64,000 nucleotides of DNA, taken from contig NZ_BJKP01000003.1 of the NCBI RefSeq assembly GCF_008974145.1, positions 70,976 through 134,975 of the forward strand. The letters run 5' to 3'. This document shows, in pieces, positions 54,745-62,976 of this stretch. Position 1 is the stretch's first letter. Each line of letters begins with the position of its first letter. The notes under the pieces were generated by a model that ran no database searches, had not been told where the DNA came from, and saw nothing but the letters and a program-made list of their open reading frames with translations. Source of the DNA: Microcystis aeruginosa NIES-4325. GTDB lineage: Bacteria; Cyanobacteriota; Cyanobacteriia; Cyanobacteriales; Microcystaceae. Position numbers and translations under genes: made by a program.

Positions 54745-55512
54745 ATGCAAAGGATAATTTTGTTCTTGTTAGTATTGATTTTAGGCTGTAGTAACCATTT
54801 AGAATTGTCTATAGCGGGAAATTTAAGCGATCGCTTAACTAATTATCCTCGCTGGATGACTAAACCAGTGGTTAGTTTTGCCAGCGGAGATTTAGTTTAT
54901 CCCGATTGGATGGTAGGCAATTGGACTGTCACCAGTACCCTAATCGATTTAACCGCTCCTCTTGCTCCCCAGATTATCACACCAGGTTTTGAAAGTAATC
55001 GTCGTTACCTAGAAAAATCGATCGAGTTTCCGGTGAGATTCATCGAGAAAGCTATTTCCAGACCGATAAATGCTGCCTTTTTATCCACCATTATCAGTAA
55101 ACCATCAATTGTGGCCGATCGCTCCTTTAATGGTTTAGCAATTAGTCGCGCCTACTTAGGTAATCAATCGGTATTATCCGTAAAAACTGATCCTAATAAT
55201 CCCAATCGTCAGATTACCTTTTTACGGGGCGCTCATCAACTAATTTCCACCGTAATTGCCAGAAATAGCGAAACTCCTAGCCAAAATCAATTTATTGCCA
55301 CAGAAATCAGTCAACAAATTTTCCGGGGAGAAACCAATACTTATCTTAATGAGGTGGAAACCACCACAGCCTATCAGTTATTATCTCCTAATAAAATTCT
55401 AGGCGATCAGGTGACAGCCATTTATCTTTCCCCCCAATCCCCTGATTATTTCCAAGTGCCGAATCGTCCTGTGGCTTTGTATCGTTATCGCCTAGAATTG
55501 CTGAAAGATTAA
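54745..55512 (+). CDS. Conserved exported protein (possible lipoprotein)
   Basis: A 255-residue protein. The N-terminus (IILFLLVLILGCSNH) is hydrophobic and ends with ILGC, a possible lipobox, so a lipoprotein of the thylakoid or plasma membrane is likely. The rest shows a conserved pattern (LTNYPRWMTKPVVSFASGDL, YPDWMVGNWTVTSTL, ...) that recalls cyanobacterial and plastid proteins of unknown role. It is divergent from era. Confidence 0.72.
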   Translation: MQRIILFLLVLILGCSNHLELSIAGNLSDRLTNYPRWMTKPVVSFASGDLVYPDWMVGNWTVTSTLIDLTAPLAPQIITPGFESNRRYLEKSIEFPVRFIEKAISRPINAAFLSTIISKPSIVADRSFNGLAISRAYLGNQSVLSVKTDPNNPNRQITFLRGAHQLISTVIARNSETPSQNQFIATEISQQIFRGETNTYLNEVETTTAYQLLSPNKILGDQVTAIYLSPQSPDYFQVPNRPVALYRYRLELLKD

Positions 55513-55641
55513 TATCACCACTGGTTAAACCCTGCTGAAACTGGCGCAGTCTTTCCCCATCCTGTTGAAAAAGTATAGGGGGAGCTTTTCAGTGATCAGT
55601 AATCAGTGGGGGATTGGGGAGAAGGGGAGAATAAATACAAG

Positions 55642-55667
55642 CTGACTTCTGACTTCTGACTCCTGAA
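55642..55667. repeat. Heptanucleotide tandem repeats (CTGACTT)
   Basis: CTGACTT, CTGACTT, CTGACTC and a partial CTGA follow directly on each other, with no coding content. Confidence 0.65.
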
Positions 55668-55743
55668 ATAGAATAATGAGCTTGTAATCAAAAGTTCATG
55701 TCTGCGTCACAGTAAGTTCATATCCCCCGCCTAGATTAGAGAT

Positions 55744-55804
55744 AGTCAGTCCTCAGCCGTTTTCCGAAACACTCCTCTCACACCCACGATTATTAGGACT
55801 GACT
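55744..55804 (+). promoter_or_regulatory. 10-bp inverted repeat with T tail upstream of the HtrA gene
   Basis: AGTCAGTCCT (55744-55753) and AGGACTGACT (55795-55804) are a perfect stem with a 41-base loop, followed by TTTTATTC. Its loop holds ACTCCTCTCACACCC, one base longer than the ACUCCUCACAC core of the cyanobacterial small RNA Yfr1. It may be a small RNA, an attenuator or a terminator; none is proven. Confidence 0.35.
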
Positions 55805-55841
55805 TTTATTCCCTTCTCAGAATGGTTAAACAATAAAAACT

Positions 55842-57122
55842 ATGACTCGCAATATTTTTAACGATAATATTTCCCCTATCAACGCAGGTAATCCCAAACC
55901 CTCCAAATCTTCTGCGATGAAAAAACTTTTTGCCTATTCCTCTTTACTGGTTTTGGGTGCCGGGTTAGGTATCGGTGCCACCTACGCCTACAGTCAAAAT
56001 CCTCTAGAATTAGCCCAAAATATTGCCCCCGCTGCCACTAATCCTCGCCCCTCCACACCAGCGGCTGCCGCTCCCTCGTCTCTGGTTATTCCTACCAATT
56101 TTGTCGCTTCTGTGGTGGAAGAAGTGGGGCCGGCGGTGGTAAGAATTAATGCTTCTAGGGAAGTTAATGGAGGCAGTGATTTTTCGGAATTTGCTAACGA
56201 TCCTGTTTTCCGTCGCTTCTTCGGTTCTCAAATACCAGAGCGAGGAGAAAAACAAGTTCAAAGAGGTACAGGTTCCGGGTTTATTATCAGTAATGACGGT
56301 AAAATTATCACCAATGCTCACGTTGTCGAGGGAGCAGATAAGGTCACTGTCACCCTCAAAGATGGTCGCACTATTGATGGCAAGGTTTTAGGTAGTGATC
56401 CTTTGACTGATGTGGCAGTGGTACAGGTAGAAGCGAGCAATTTACCCACGGTTAAATTAGGTAATTCTGATAGTTTACAGGTGGGAGAATGGGCAATTGC
56501 TATCGGTAATCCTTTGGGATTAGATAACACTGTCACCACGGGGATTATTAGCGCCAAGGAACGCAATGGCTCCCAAATTGGTGCTAGTGATAAACGGGTG
56601 GATTTCCTGCAAACCGATGCGGCAATTAACCCCGGAAACTCCGGCGGACCTTTGTTAAATGCTCAGGGAGAAGTCATCGGAGTTAACACCGCTATCATTC
56701 AAAATGCCCAGGGTTTAGGTTTTGCTATTCCGATTAAAACTGCCCAAAGAATCGCCGAACAATTAATCGCCACGGGTAAGGTGGAACATCCCTATCTCGG
56801 TGTTCAAATGGTGCAGTTAACTCCGGAGGTAAAAGAACAATTAGCCGATAGTCCCATGGCTGATAATTGGACTATCCCCGATGATTCTGGTGTCTTGTTA
56901 GTGCGGGTGATGAGAGATTCTCCTGCCGCAGAAGCAGGATTGCGATCGGGTGATGTGTTAAAGTCTGTAGGTGGTAAGAATGTCACCGATCCCGATGCGG
57001 TTCAGGAAATTGTTGCTAATACTCAAATCGGTGATAATTTACCCGTAGAAATTAGCCGGGAAGGACAAAAAATTAATCTGAATATTCAAGTGGGTAGCTT
57101 GAATACTGCTAACAGATCCTAG
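55842..57122 (+). CDS. HtrA/Deg-type trypsin-like serine protease with PDZ domain
   Basis: A 426-residue protease. After a membrane anchor or signal (LFAYSSLLVLGAGLGIGATY) and a Pro/Ala-rich linker, the triad is H160 (TNAHVVEG), D190 (DPLTDVAVV) and S267 (NPGNSGGPL). A single PDZ domain follows from about residue 310 (HPYLGVQMVQLT, GLRSGDVLKSVGG). It belongs to the HhoA/HhoB/HtrA class of cyanobacterial Deg proteases that remove damaged proteins in the periplasm or lumen. The upstream region at 55744-55804 may regulate it. Confidence 0.93.
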   Translation: MTRNIFNDNISPINAGNPKPSKSSAMKKLFAYSSLLVLGAGLGIGATYAYSQNPLELAQNIAPAATNPRPSTPAAAAPSSLVIPTNFVASVVEEVGPAVVRINASREVNGGSDFSEFANDPVFRRFFGSQIPERGEKQVQRGTGSGFIISNDGKIITNAHVVEGADKVTVTLKDGRTIDGKVLGSDPLTDVAVVQVEASNLPTVKLGNSDSLQVGEWAIAIGNPLGLDNTVTTGIISAKERNGSQIGASDKRVDFLQTDAAINPGNSGGPLLNAQGEVIGVNTAIIQNAQGLGFAIPIKTAQRIAEQLIATGKVEHPYLGVQMVQLTPEVKEQLADSPMADNWTIPDDSGVLLVRVMRDSPAAEAGLRSGDVLKSVGGKNVTDPDAVQEIVANTQIGDNLPVEISREGQKINLNIQVGSLNTANRS

Positions 57123-57264
57123 TCTGGAAGATAAGTGGGAAAAGACCGAAACTTTATAGAGAGCTTGTTAGTAAGCTCTCTATATTTCTAGTTTTACTTT
57201 TGGCTCCTAAATCTAATAGTTATACTAAATCTGGTTATTAAAGACTGATTATTTATTCCCCCTT

Positions 57265-57284
57265 TTGCCTATTGCCTATTGCCT
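57265..57284. repeat. Heptanucleotide tandem repeats (TTGCCTA)
   Basis: Three TTGCCTA/TTGCCTC units in a row. The same unit is found at 46465-46493. Confidence 0.6.
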
Positions 57285-57321
57285 CTCCTGATATGTAGCC
57301 TATACTCAACGGATTTAGTAT

Positions 57322-57371
57322 TATAGCAGTTATCTTAATGGTGAGTTACTAAGTTTTCCTTTTGGGGAGAC
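57322..57371. repeat. Dispersed intergenic repeat, copy 3
   Basis: TATAGCAGTTATCTTAATGG, then GTGAG and AAGTTTTCCTTTTGGGGA, match copies at 22332-22380 and 41194-41250. Confidence 0.55.
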
Positions 57372-57393
57372 AGAAGAAGATGCCTTGTCAGTT

Positions 57394-57489
57394 TATAGCG
57401 TTTCTCACACCTATGTGGCACAGTTAAACCTTCGTTGATTAAGCTTTTAATCACCAGTAATGTACCTCTTGCAAACAGGAAACGCTATA
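57394..57489. mobile_element. MITE-like element with TATAGCGTTTC ends
   Basis: TATAGCGTTTC (57394-57404) and GAAACGCTATA (57479-57489) are perfect 11-bp terminal inverted repeats bounding 96 bp, with subterminal CCTATGTGGCACAGTT and, on the other strand at the right end, AGAGGTACATT. The style matches the element at 23796-23894. A second short inverted copy (TGAGAAACGCT, 57503-57513) lies just to the right. Confidence 0.6.
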
Positions 57490-57746
57490 TACTTCATCTT
57501 GATGAGAAACGCTTTAAAAGTGATTCCAAGAATTCAGTGATTTACAACAAATCTAGAATATGATGTTTATTTAGAGAGTGTTTTAATTGAAATTGCTGTA
57601 GAAAGACAATAAAGATACCAAGAGATAGCATAGTGCAGAATTATGGCTCAACATATCTAACCACCTCTTGCCTTTTTTGCTTTTGCCTATCTTAATCAAG
57701 AAGTTAATTTTGTCCTATTGCTTATTGTCCCTATCTGAGCTTATCA

Positions 57747-58727
57747 CTAATTTTCTGGCTGAATTGTTTGGGCTAATCCTTGCTCTAAAGTAAAGGGAGG
57801 TTGCCAATTCAGGGTTTTTTGAATATAGCTAGAGTCAACGGCAAGAGAACCAAGCAAGCGTTCGATATTATAGCTGTTAAAAGGTAGGTTTTTCCCTGTG
57901 ATGGATTCTATGCTATCACCCAGATAACCTAAGAATCTAAGTAGGGTAGTGGGGACGGGCAGCAATTGACAGGGTTGTTGAATTTGTTGAGCAATGAGTC
58001 GAATTAATTGGGGAGTAGAAACAGCTTGGTTATCGCTAATTAAAAAGATTTGATTAGCGGCATTAGGATGATCTAAACAGGTAATAATGGCAGCAACTAA
58101 GTTACCCACAAAGACAAAACTACGGCGATTTTTGATCGCACCAAAAGGTAAGGGTAATCCCCGTTTAATTAGTTTCATCAAGCGCTCCATATTACCGGGA
58201 TTACCTGGCCCGTAAACTAGAGTAGGACGAAGGATCGTCCAAGTAATGTTACTATCTTTGGCAAGGTTAATTAAAGCTTGTTCTGCTTGCAGTTTACTAC
58301 GACCATAGGGACTATCGGGATGACAAGGAGAGTTTTCTGTGAGTATCCTATCGCTTTGAGTTGTCATCGCACCGATAGAACTGATAAAAATAAAGTGTTT
58401 AACTCCTGCTTGAATTGATTGTTGAACTAAGTTAGCTGTACCTTGAGTATTAACCTTAATAAACTCCGCTTCTGGATTGGGAATAGTTTCGTTGATAATA
58501 TGAGCGCGGGCCGCTAGATGGATGACTATATCAATTCCCTGTAGTGCCTCTTGCCAATTAGTTTTTTCATCGATATTGCCAACTTTGATAGTTTTAATTG
58601 GGATAGATAAGGACTGAGACAAATTCTTTCGTACTGCCGCAGTAATCTGGAATTGATGCTGAGATAAAATTGGTAGAAGATAGCTACCGATAAAGCCTGT
58701 TGCGCCAGTAATTAGAAGTTTTTGCAT
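57747..58727 (-). CDS. NAD-dependent epimerase/dehydratase (extended SDR)
   Basis: A 326-residue SDR-fold protein with the NAD motif TGATGFIGSYLLP and YGRSK (the YxxxK catalytic pair), plus GPGNPGNMERLMKLIKRGLP as in UDP-sugar C4-epimerases of surface polysaccharide clusters. It is the last gene of the leftward polysaccharide cluster, 40 bp downstream of a glycosyltransferase. It probably makes a UDP- or dTDP-sugar for the transferases upstream. Confidence 0.88.
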   Translation of the reverse strand: MQKLLITGATGFIGSYLLPILSQHQFQITAAVRKNLSQSLSIPIKTIKVGNIDEKTNWQEALQGIDIVIHLAARAHIINETIPNPEAEFIKVNTQGTANLVQQSIQAGVKHFIFISSIGAMTTQSDRILTENSPCHPDSPYGRSKLQAEQALINLAKDSNITWTILRPTLVYGPGNPGNMERLMKLIKRGLPLPFGAIKNRRSFVFVGNLVAAIITCLDHPNAANQIFLISDNQAVSTPQLIRLIAQQIQQPCQLLPVPTTLLRFLGYLGDSIESITGKNLPFNSYNIERLLGSLAVDSSYIQKTLNWQPPFTLEQGLAQTIQPEN

Positions 58728-58767
58728 AAAAAATCAATACAGTTAACATGGTTTGTTTTAATCTTTA

Positions 58768-59994
58768 TTAAGTTGTTTGAGCAAAAATATCTCGGAAAAG
58801 TTGTTTATATTTCTGATCAGCAAGATCAAAATTATATTTAGTTTTAGATATTACAGCAGCTCTGTCGCCCATTTGTTTACATATATCAGGATGAGATGCG
58901 GCAAATTCAATAGTTTCCACTAATTTATCAAGATTTCCTGGTGCAACTACCCAGCCAATATTTTCTTCTTGAACAACCTGAGCTAGTTCAGACGAATCAT
59001 CGGTGATTGCAATAATCGGTTTACCAGCAGCCATTTGATTATACATCCGACAAGGAACCGATACACCAGTCATTCCTGGGACAAATCCAATAAAAGCGAT
59101 GTCACAAGCATTAAGAGAGGTGATTAGCTCGGAACGGGGTAGAAAAGATATAAGGCTGATATTTTCTAGATTTTTAGTTGCTGTATATTCAACTAACCAA
59201 TCTTTTTTAGCACCATAGCCAATGACTATAAAGTGAATATTTTGATAATTTATTAGTTTTTCCGCTGCTTGAGCAAGGTATTCTATACCATGGGTTCTAC
59301 CTATATTACCAGAATAAAGAACTATAAATCGATCACCAACATTTAGTTTTTCTAAGAGAGAATTATTCAGCCTGTCCGCAGGTTCTATCTCATCGTCAGA
59401 CCAGTTAGGAATAAGAGCAATTTTTTCTAATTTTTTTTCTGACAACTTACTAGCAATTAATTGATTCATATCTCTGCCCAGAGAGATAATTTTTATAGAA
59501 TTTTCATAAACTATTTTATTAACGATATTCAGTAACTTAACTAGCCAAGATGATGAAGACACCAGTTGAGTTGCTATTAGTGCCTCTGGGTAAACATCAT
59601 GAACTAGCAAAACATAACGGCAATTCTTTAACCATTTGATTAGTAAAGCAACAAGGGGTAAAAGGGGAGGATTGGTAACTACTAATAAGCAATCTTCTTG
59701 CTTGCACAAAATCAAGCATTTCAAAAAAATTGCTATAGTCCGAGTCAGGATATTTAATATTCTGCCCCAAAAATAATCCTTATTAAAAGTTGTTCCTACA
59801 CAGCGAATAACATCGACATTGTTAATGGTTTCCTGTGGAGGCGATTTCTCTGCTAAAAAGAAGTTTGTTGCTGGACCAGTGATGACCTTAACTTTATATT
59901 CTTTCGCTAGTCCTTCAGCAGTTTTCGTCAGTAAGTATCCTGTGGAGGTTTGTTCAGGAAAGTATAGTTCTGTCAGTATGATGATTCTGCTCAT
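58768..59994 (-). CDS. Glycosyltransferase family 4 (WbuB-like)
   Basis: A 408-residue GT-B glycosyltransferase. The N-terminal donor/acceptor fold (LTELYFPEQTSTGYLLT) resembles WbuB-type enzymes, and the C-terminal half has the expected site (VLYSGNIGRTHGIEYLAQAA, then GMTGVSVPCRMYNQMAAGKP with the EX7E-like region). It transfers a sugar, often L-fucosamine-type in relatives, to a lipid-linked intermediate. Part of the polysaccharide cluster. Confidence 0.85.
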   Translation of the reverse strand: MSRIIILTELYFPEQTSTGYLLTKTAEGLAKEYKVKVITGPATNFFLAEKSPPQETINNVDVIRCVGTTFNKDYFWGRILNILTRTIAIFLKCLILCKQEDCLLVVTNPPLLPLVALLIKWLKNCRYVLLVHDVYPEALIATQLVSSSSWLVKLLNIVNKIVYENSIKIISLGRDMNQLIASKLSEKKLEKIALIPNWSDDEIEPADRLNNSLLEKLNVGDRFIVLYSGNIGRTHGIEYLAQAAEKLINYQNIHFIVIGYGAKKDWLVEYTATKNLENISLISFLPRSELITSLNACDIAFIGFVPGMTGVSVPCRMYNQMAAGKPIIAITDDSSELAQVVQEENIGWVVAPGNLDKLVETIEFAASHPDICKQMGDRAAVISKTKYNFDLADQKYKQLFRDIFAQTT

Positions 59995-60237
59995 GATTTA
60001 AATTAAATGCTAAACTACATTAATAGTTGTCAAAGTATTTTGTGGCTCTCCTAGACTGGTTATAGCAAATTAGTAGTTTAAATGAGCCTAAACCCTTAAA
60101 TAGCATGGAATCCAACAAAGCAAAAAGCTTTTTTTATTAAAATTGCTTTTTTGAATTATGGTTATCCTTACTTAGCAAGGCTTGCGTGGATTATTTTCTG
60201 CTAATATATCATAACTACTCTAGAAGATACTATTTTG
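59995..60237. other. AT-rich spacer in the polysaccharide cluster
   Basis: No gene is seen. The sequence is AT-rich and may carry the promoter of the epimerase and glycosyltransferase pair, as it lies directly upstream of them on the minus strand. Confidence 0.4.
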
Positions 60238-60399
60238 TCAATAAAATAACCCTTGATAAACGTCTAACGTTTTTTTTGCGGCTATTTCCCAAGTAAAGTA
60301 ATTTTGCTGTCTAAATTTTGCATTTTTCATGAGTTCCATTCGTCTAGACTGATTAGATAATAGTGACTCGACAGCATTCAGAAAACTTTCAAAATCGCC
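60238..60399 (-). pseudogene. C-terminal remnant of a family 4 glycosyltransferase
   Basis: Read on the minus strand from about 60399 to the TGA at 60238-60240, the frame gives GDFESFLNAVESLLSN, RRMELMKNAKFRQQ, NYFTWEIAAKKTLDVYQGLF, the typical last helices of GT4 enzymes. Its own beginning is missing. It joins out of frame with the end of the GT2 fragment at 60378-60683. Confidence 0.72.
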
Positions 60400-60683
60400 T
60401 GATTATTTGCGTAAAAATCGTCTGAATTGAGAATGCCAATAATATCTCCAGTTGCTAGGTTTAAACCTTTATTCATGGCATCATAAATCCCTTGATCTGG
60501 TTCGGAAATAAATTTGGCTATCTTTTCACTATAAGACTGAATAATTTCTATGGTACTGTCAGTAGAAGCACCATCAATTACAATATATTCAATATCTGGG
60601 TAGTCTTGGCTTAAGACAGAACTAATTGCATAGGCAATAGTTGCCTGATTATTGTAAACAAAAGTAATGATCGATACCTTCAT
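60378..60683 (-). pseudogene. Truncated family 2 glycosyltransferase
   Basis: The first 101 residues of a GT2 enzyme (MKVSIITFVYNNQATIAYAI, DGASTDSTIEI, the DxD-like NSDDF) then stop. A full GT2 is about 250 residues. The frame ends in the region where it meets the GT4 remnant at about 60380-60399. The two partial genes look like the flanks of one deletion. Confidence 0.78.
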
Positions 60684-60784
60684 TGTTAATAAGTAATGGC
60701 AGGTTGGCTGTTTAATCAGAACCTCATTATAGCATAAAATTTTAGCAATTCGGTTCTACAGGACATATTGTGCTAGATTCCCAA

Positions 60785-60856
60785 AAAGCCAGACGGGGCA
60801 AGGATTTTGTGTGCAGATAGATTTTTTAGTCTGAATTGCTTGCCCCGTCTGGCTTT
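60785..60856 (-). terminator. 18-bp perfect inverted repeat after a glycosyltransferase gene
   Basis: AAAGCCAGACGGGGCAAG (60785-60802) and CTTGCCCCGTCTGGCTTT (60839-60856) pair perfectly, 36 bases apart, starting 16 bp past the stop at 60872. It probably ends the transcript of the glycosyltransferase, but its length and GC content against AT-rich flanks could also mean a small mobile palindrome. Confidence 0.5.
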
Positions 60857-60871
60857 CATCAATTCAGCGTA

Positions 60872-61951
60872 TTATTGACACAGTAAATCGATAAATTTAT
60901 TCGCAACTTCATCCCAACTATTAGGAATTTTTGCTAAAGCTTGTTTCCAGTTAACTTGCCATTTATCAGCCATTCTACGGTGCAACTCTTCGATTGCTTC
61001 ACAAGCTGATTTAGCACTCAGGGGATCGAAGTAAATAGCTTGCTCTTCACATAGCCAACGAGCATAGGGAAGATCAGAACAAATAATTGGTAAACCTGCT
61101 ATCATTGCTTCAACTAATGGTAATCCATAGCTTTCCAACAATGAAGGAAAAAATAAGGCTGTAACTTGCTCATATTGCTTTAAACATTCTTCTGGGGTTA
61201 ATCTACCAACACACTTAAGCCAATTCAACTTGGCAATACTTGGCGATATTTCTGTAGAATTTAATGTTACGATTACTTGTACAGGAAATTCTATTTGATT
61301 AACAAAATCATTCATAGCTTCAAATATTTTAAAGTTTTTGTGAGGATAATTGTTGGCAGGATAAAATAAAGTAATGGAATCTTCTTGAAGTTTCCTATTA
61401 ATCATTCTTCTATTAAACCAGACAGGAGCAGGCTGAGGGATGATTGTGACTCTGTCAGTCAACTCAGGATATGAAGCAATAATCTGCTCTTTCATTACTC
61501 CTGTTTGTACAACTATATGTTTGACAAATTTTAGATTGCTTTTAAATATCCAGCGAGCAATTCTATATTTAATATTGCGCCCCGAATAAGGGTTAATCTT
61601 AGGAGAAATTAAATTCGGTTGATGGACTAAAACAACTTGGTTGTCAAAGCCTCTGAGGGGAAGATCGCCCAAAATTAGTGATCGCTCTGTTTTTTTAAAG
61701 TACAATGGAGATAAAAGACTTTCACTGACACGAGATAAGCTATTCGGTAAAAATCGCTTTAATCTATGTACTTTTATTGAATCTAATTCCCCTGGTTCCC
61801 CTGGCTCAAACATAGAATCTTTCAAAGGCAAATAGAGTTCAATTTTTTGAGCTTTAAATTGCTTTATTAAGGAAGTAATTAAGGATTTAACTACCTGACA
61901 AGCCCCTAGTCCACTGATATTAGTACCATGAATCATGAGTTGTTTGTTCAT
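60872..61951 (-). CDS. Glycosyltransferase family 4
   Basis: A 359-residue GT-B glycosyltransferase with the C-terminal donor-site region LFFPSLLESYGLPLVEAMIA (EX7E) and LICSDLPYARWL. The N-terminal part (MIHGTNISGLGACQVVKSLI) fits mannosyl- or glucosyltransferases of polysaccharide assembly. It is part of the leftward polysaccharide cluster, with a strong hairpin after it at 60785-60856. Confidence 0.85.
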   Translation of the reverse strand: MNKQLMIHGTNISGLGACQVVKSLITSLIKQFKAQKIELYLPLKDSMFEPGEPGELDSIKVHRLKRFLPNSLSRVSESLLSPLYFKKTERSLILGDLPLRGFDNQVVLVHQPNLISPKINPYSGRNIKYRIARWIFKSNLKFVKHIVVQTGVMKEQIIASYPELTDRVTIIPQPAPVWFNRRMINRKLQEDSITLFYPANNYPHKNFKIFEAMNDFVNQIEFPVQVIVTLNSTEISPSIAKLNWLKCVGRLTPEECLKQYEQVTALFFPSLLESYGLPLVEAMIAGLPIICSDLPYARWLCEEQAIYFDPLSAKSACEAIEELHRRMADKWQVNWKQALAKIPNSWDEVANKFIDLLCQ

Positions 61952-62105
61952 CTTGATTGGTCTTGGCTCCGCTTAGGCTATGTTTGAGGAATAAGGCAGG
62001 GGTGAATTGGCAAAATAAAATTTAATCTGCATAATTGCTTTAAACTGCCTGAAAATTAAGTTAATTTTATTGGGTAATTTGCTACTGGTTAATTCACGAA
62101 AAATA

Positions 62106-62927
62106 TTAATTTACATAAATATCTGTAGACTTAGTTATCTTCATCTTCCCCGCCAACAAAGATTGTCTTAAAAATCTCATTATGTAATGAGGCAAGTTAT
62201 TTAATCTCCATTGTGTGAATACAACCCAGTCCTGTAATTGAGCAGGTTGAATGGGTGAATAAATTTGCTGTCTTTCAGCTTCCATAGCTTCTCTTTTCTT
62301 ATTCGTCAATTGGTTTTCATGAATCCGAAAACAACTTATACTTTCACCAGAAAACCGAGAAAATTTTAAATTCGATAACAAAGCTCTCAGGTAAAAATCC
62401 GCATCCGAACTCAAAGAATAATCTTCTTTAAACCCCTTGAGCTTTTGGTAAACTCTATTCCGGAAAATCGCTGCTGGTTGAGCAAAGCCAAATATACCGA
62501 TTCGGAACAGTGAAAGCAACTGCTCGGGTCTAGCGGCGGACATAGAATAGACGAAACGACCATAACCATCAGTATAGTCACAACTTCCATAGACTATATC
62601 TGCTTTGGTATCTTTTCCAAAAGTCGTTAGTCGATTCACGCTATCTGGATATAACCAATCATCGGAATTAATGTAGCCCAGCCATTCCGTATAACATTCC
62701 CGTAGCCCAGTGTTAATTGCTCGATACATATTGCCCGGTTCAGCGTACAAAGTTTTGACATTCCAGCGTTTACATATCTCTAGAGTACCATCGGTTGAGC
62801 CGCTGTCTACTACGATGATATTAACATCTACGTCTTTCTGCGATCGTAAAGAGAGCAAGGTCATATCCAGTGTAGCCGCACTATTCAATGTTGGAATCAC
62901 ATAACTAATCTCGCTTATTTGGCTCAT
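62106..62927 (-). CDS. Glycosyltransferase family 2
   Basis: A 273-residue GT-A enzyme with VIPTLNSAATLDMTLLSLRS, VDSGSTDGT and the metal site YINSDDW. The C-terminal part is basic with helical stretches, as in enzymes that attach to the membrane. Donor and acceptor are not known. It sits between the polymerase gene and the GT4 gene of the cluster. Confidence 0.87.
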   Translation of the reverse strand: MSQISEISYVIPTLNSAATLDMTLLSLRSQKDVDVNIIVVDSGSTDGTLEICKRWNVKTLYAEPGNMYRAINTGLRECYTEWLGYINSDDWLYPDSVNRLTTFGKDTKADIVYGSCDYTDGYGRFVYSMSAARPEQLLSLFRIGIFGFAQPAAIFRNRVYQKLKGFKEDYSLSSDADFYLRALLSNLKFSRFSGESISCFRIHENQLTNKKREAMEAERQQIYSPIQPAQLQDWVVFTQWRLNNLPHYIMRFLRQSLLAGKMKITKSTDIYVN

Positions 62928-62976
62928 TGGTTATCCTAGAAAATAACTTTAGACATTGTACCCTAATTAAGTAAAT

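Larger units (their letters stand above)
55513..55841. other. Intergenic stretch upstream of the HtrA gene
   Basis: No gene is seen in about 330 bp. It contains CTGACTT-type heptamer repeats (55642-55667), two AAGTTCAT motifs and a 10-bp inverted repeat at 55744-55804, listed separately. Confidence 0.5.
57123..57746. other. Large intergenic stretch of repeats
   Basis: No gene is seen in about 620 bp. It holds the heptamer tract at 57265-57284, a copy of the dispersed repeat at 57322-57371 and a MITE-like element at 57394-57489. Confidence 0.5.

Noticed and set aside
55744-55804. Direct call of the small RNA Yfr1
   Set aside because: The conserved core has one extra base and the flanking structure is a single long-loop stem, so it was kept only as a regulatory candidate.
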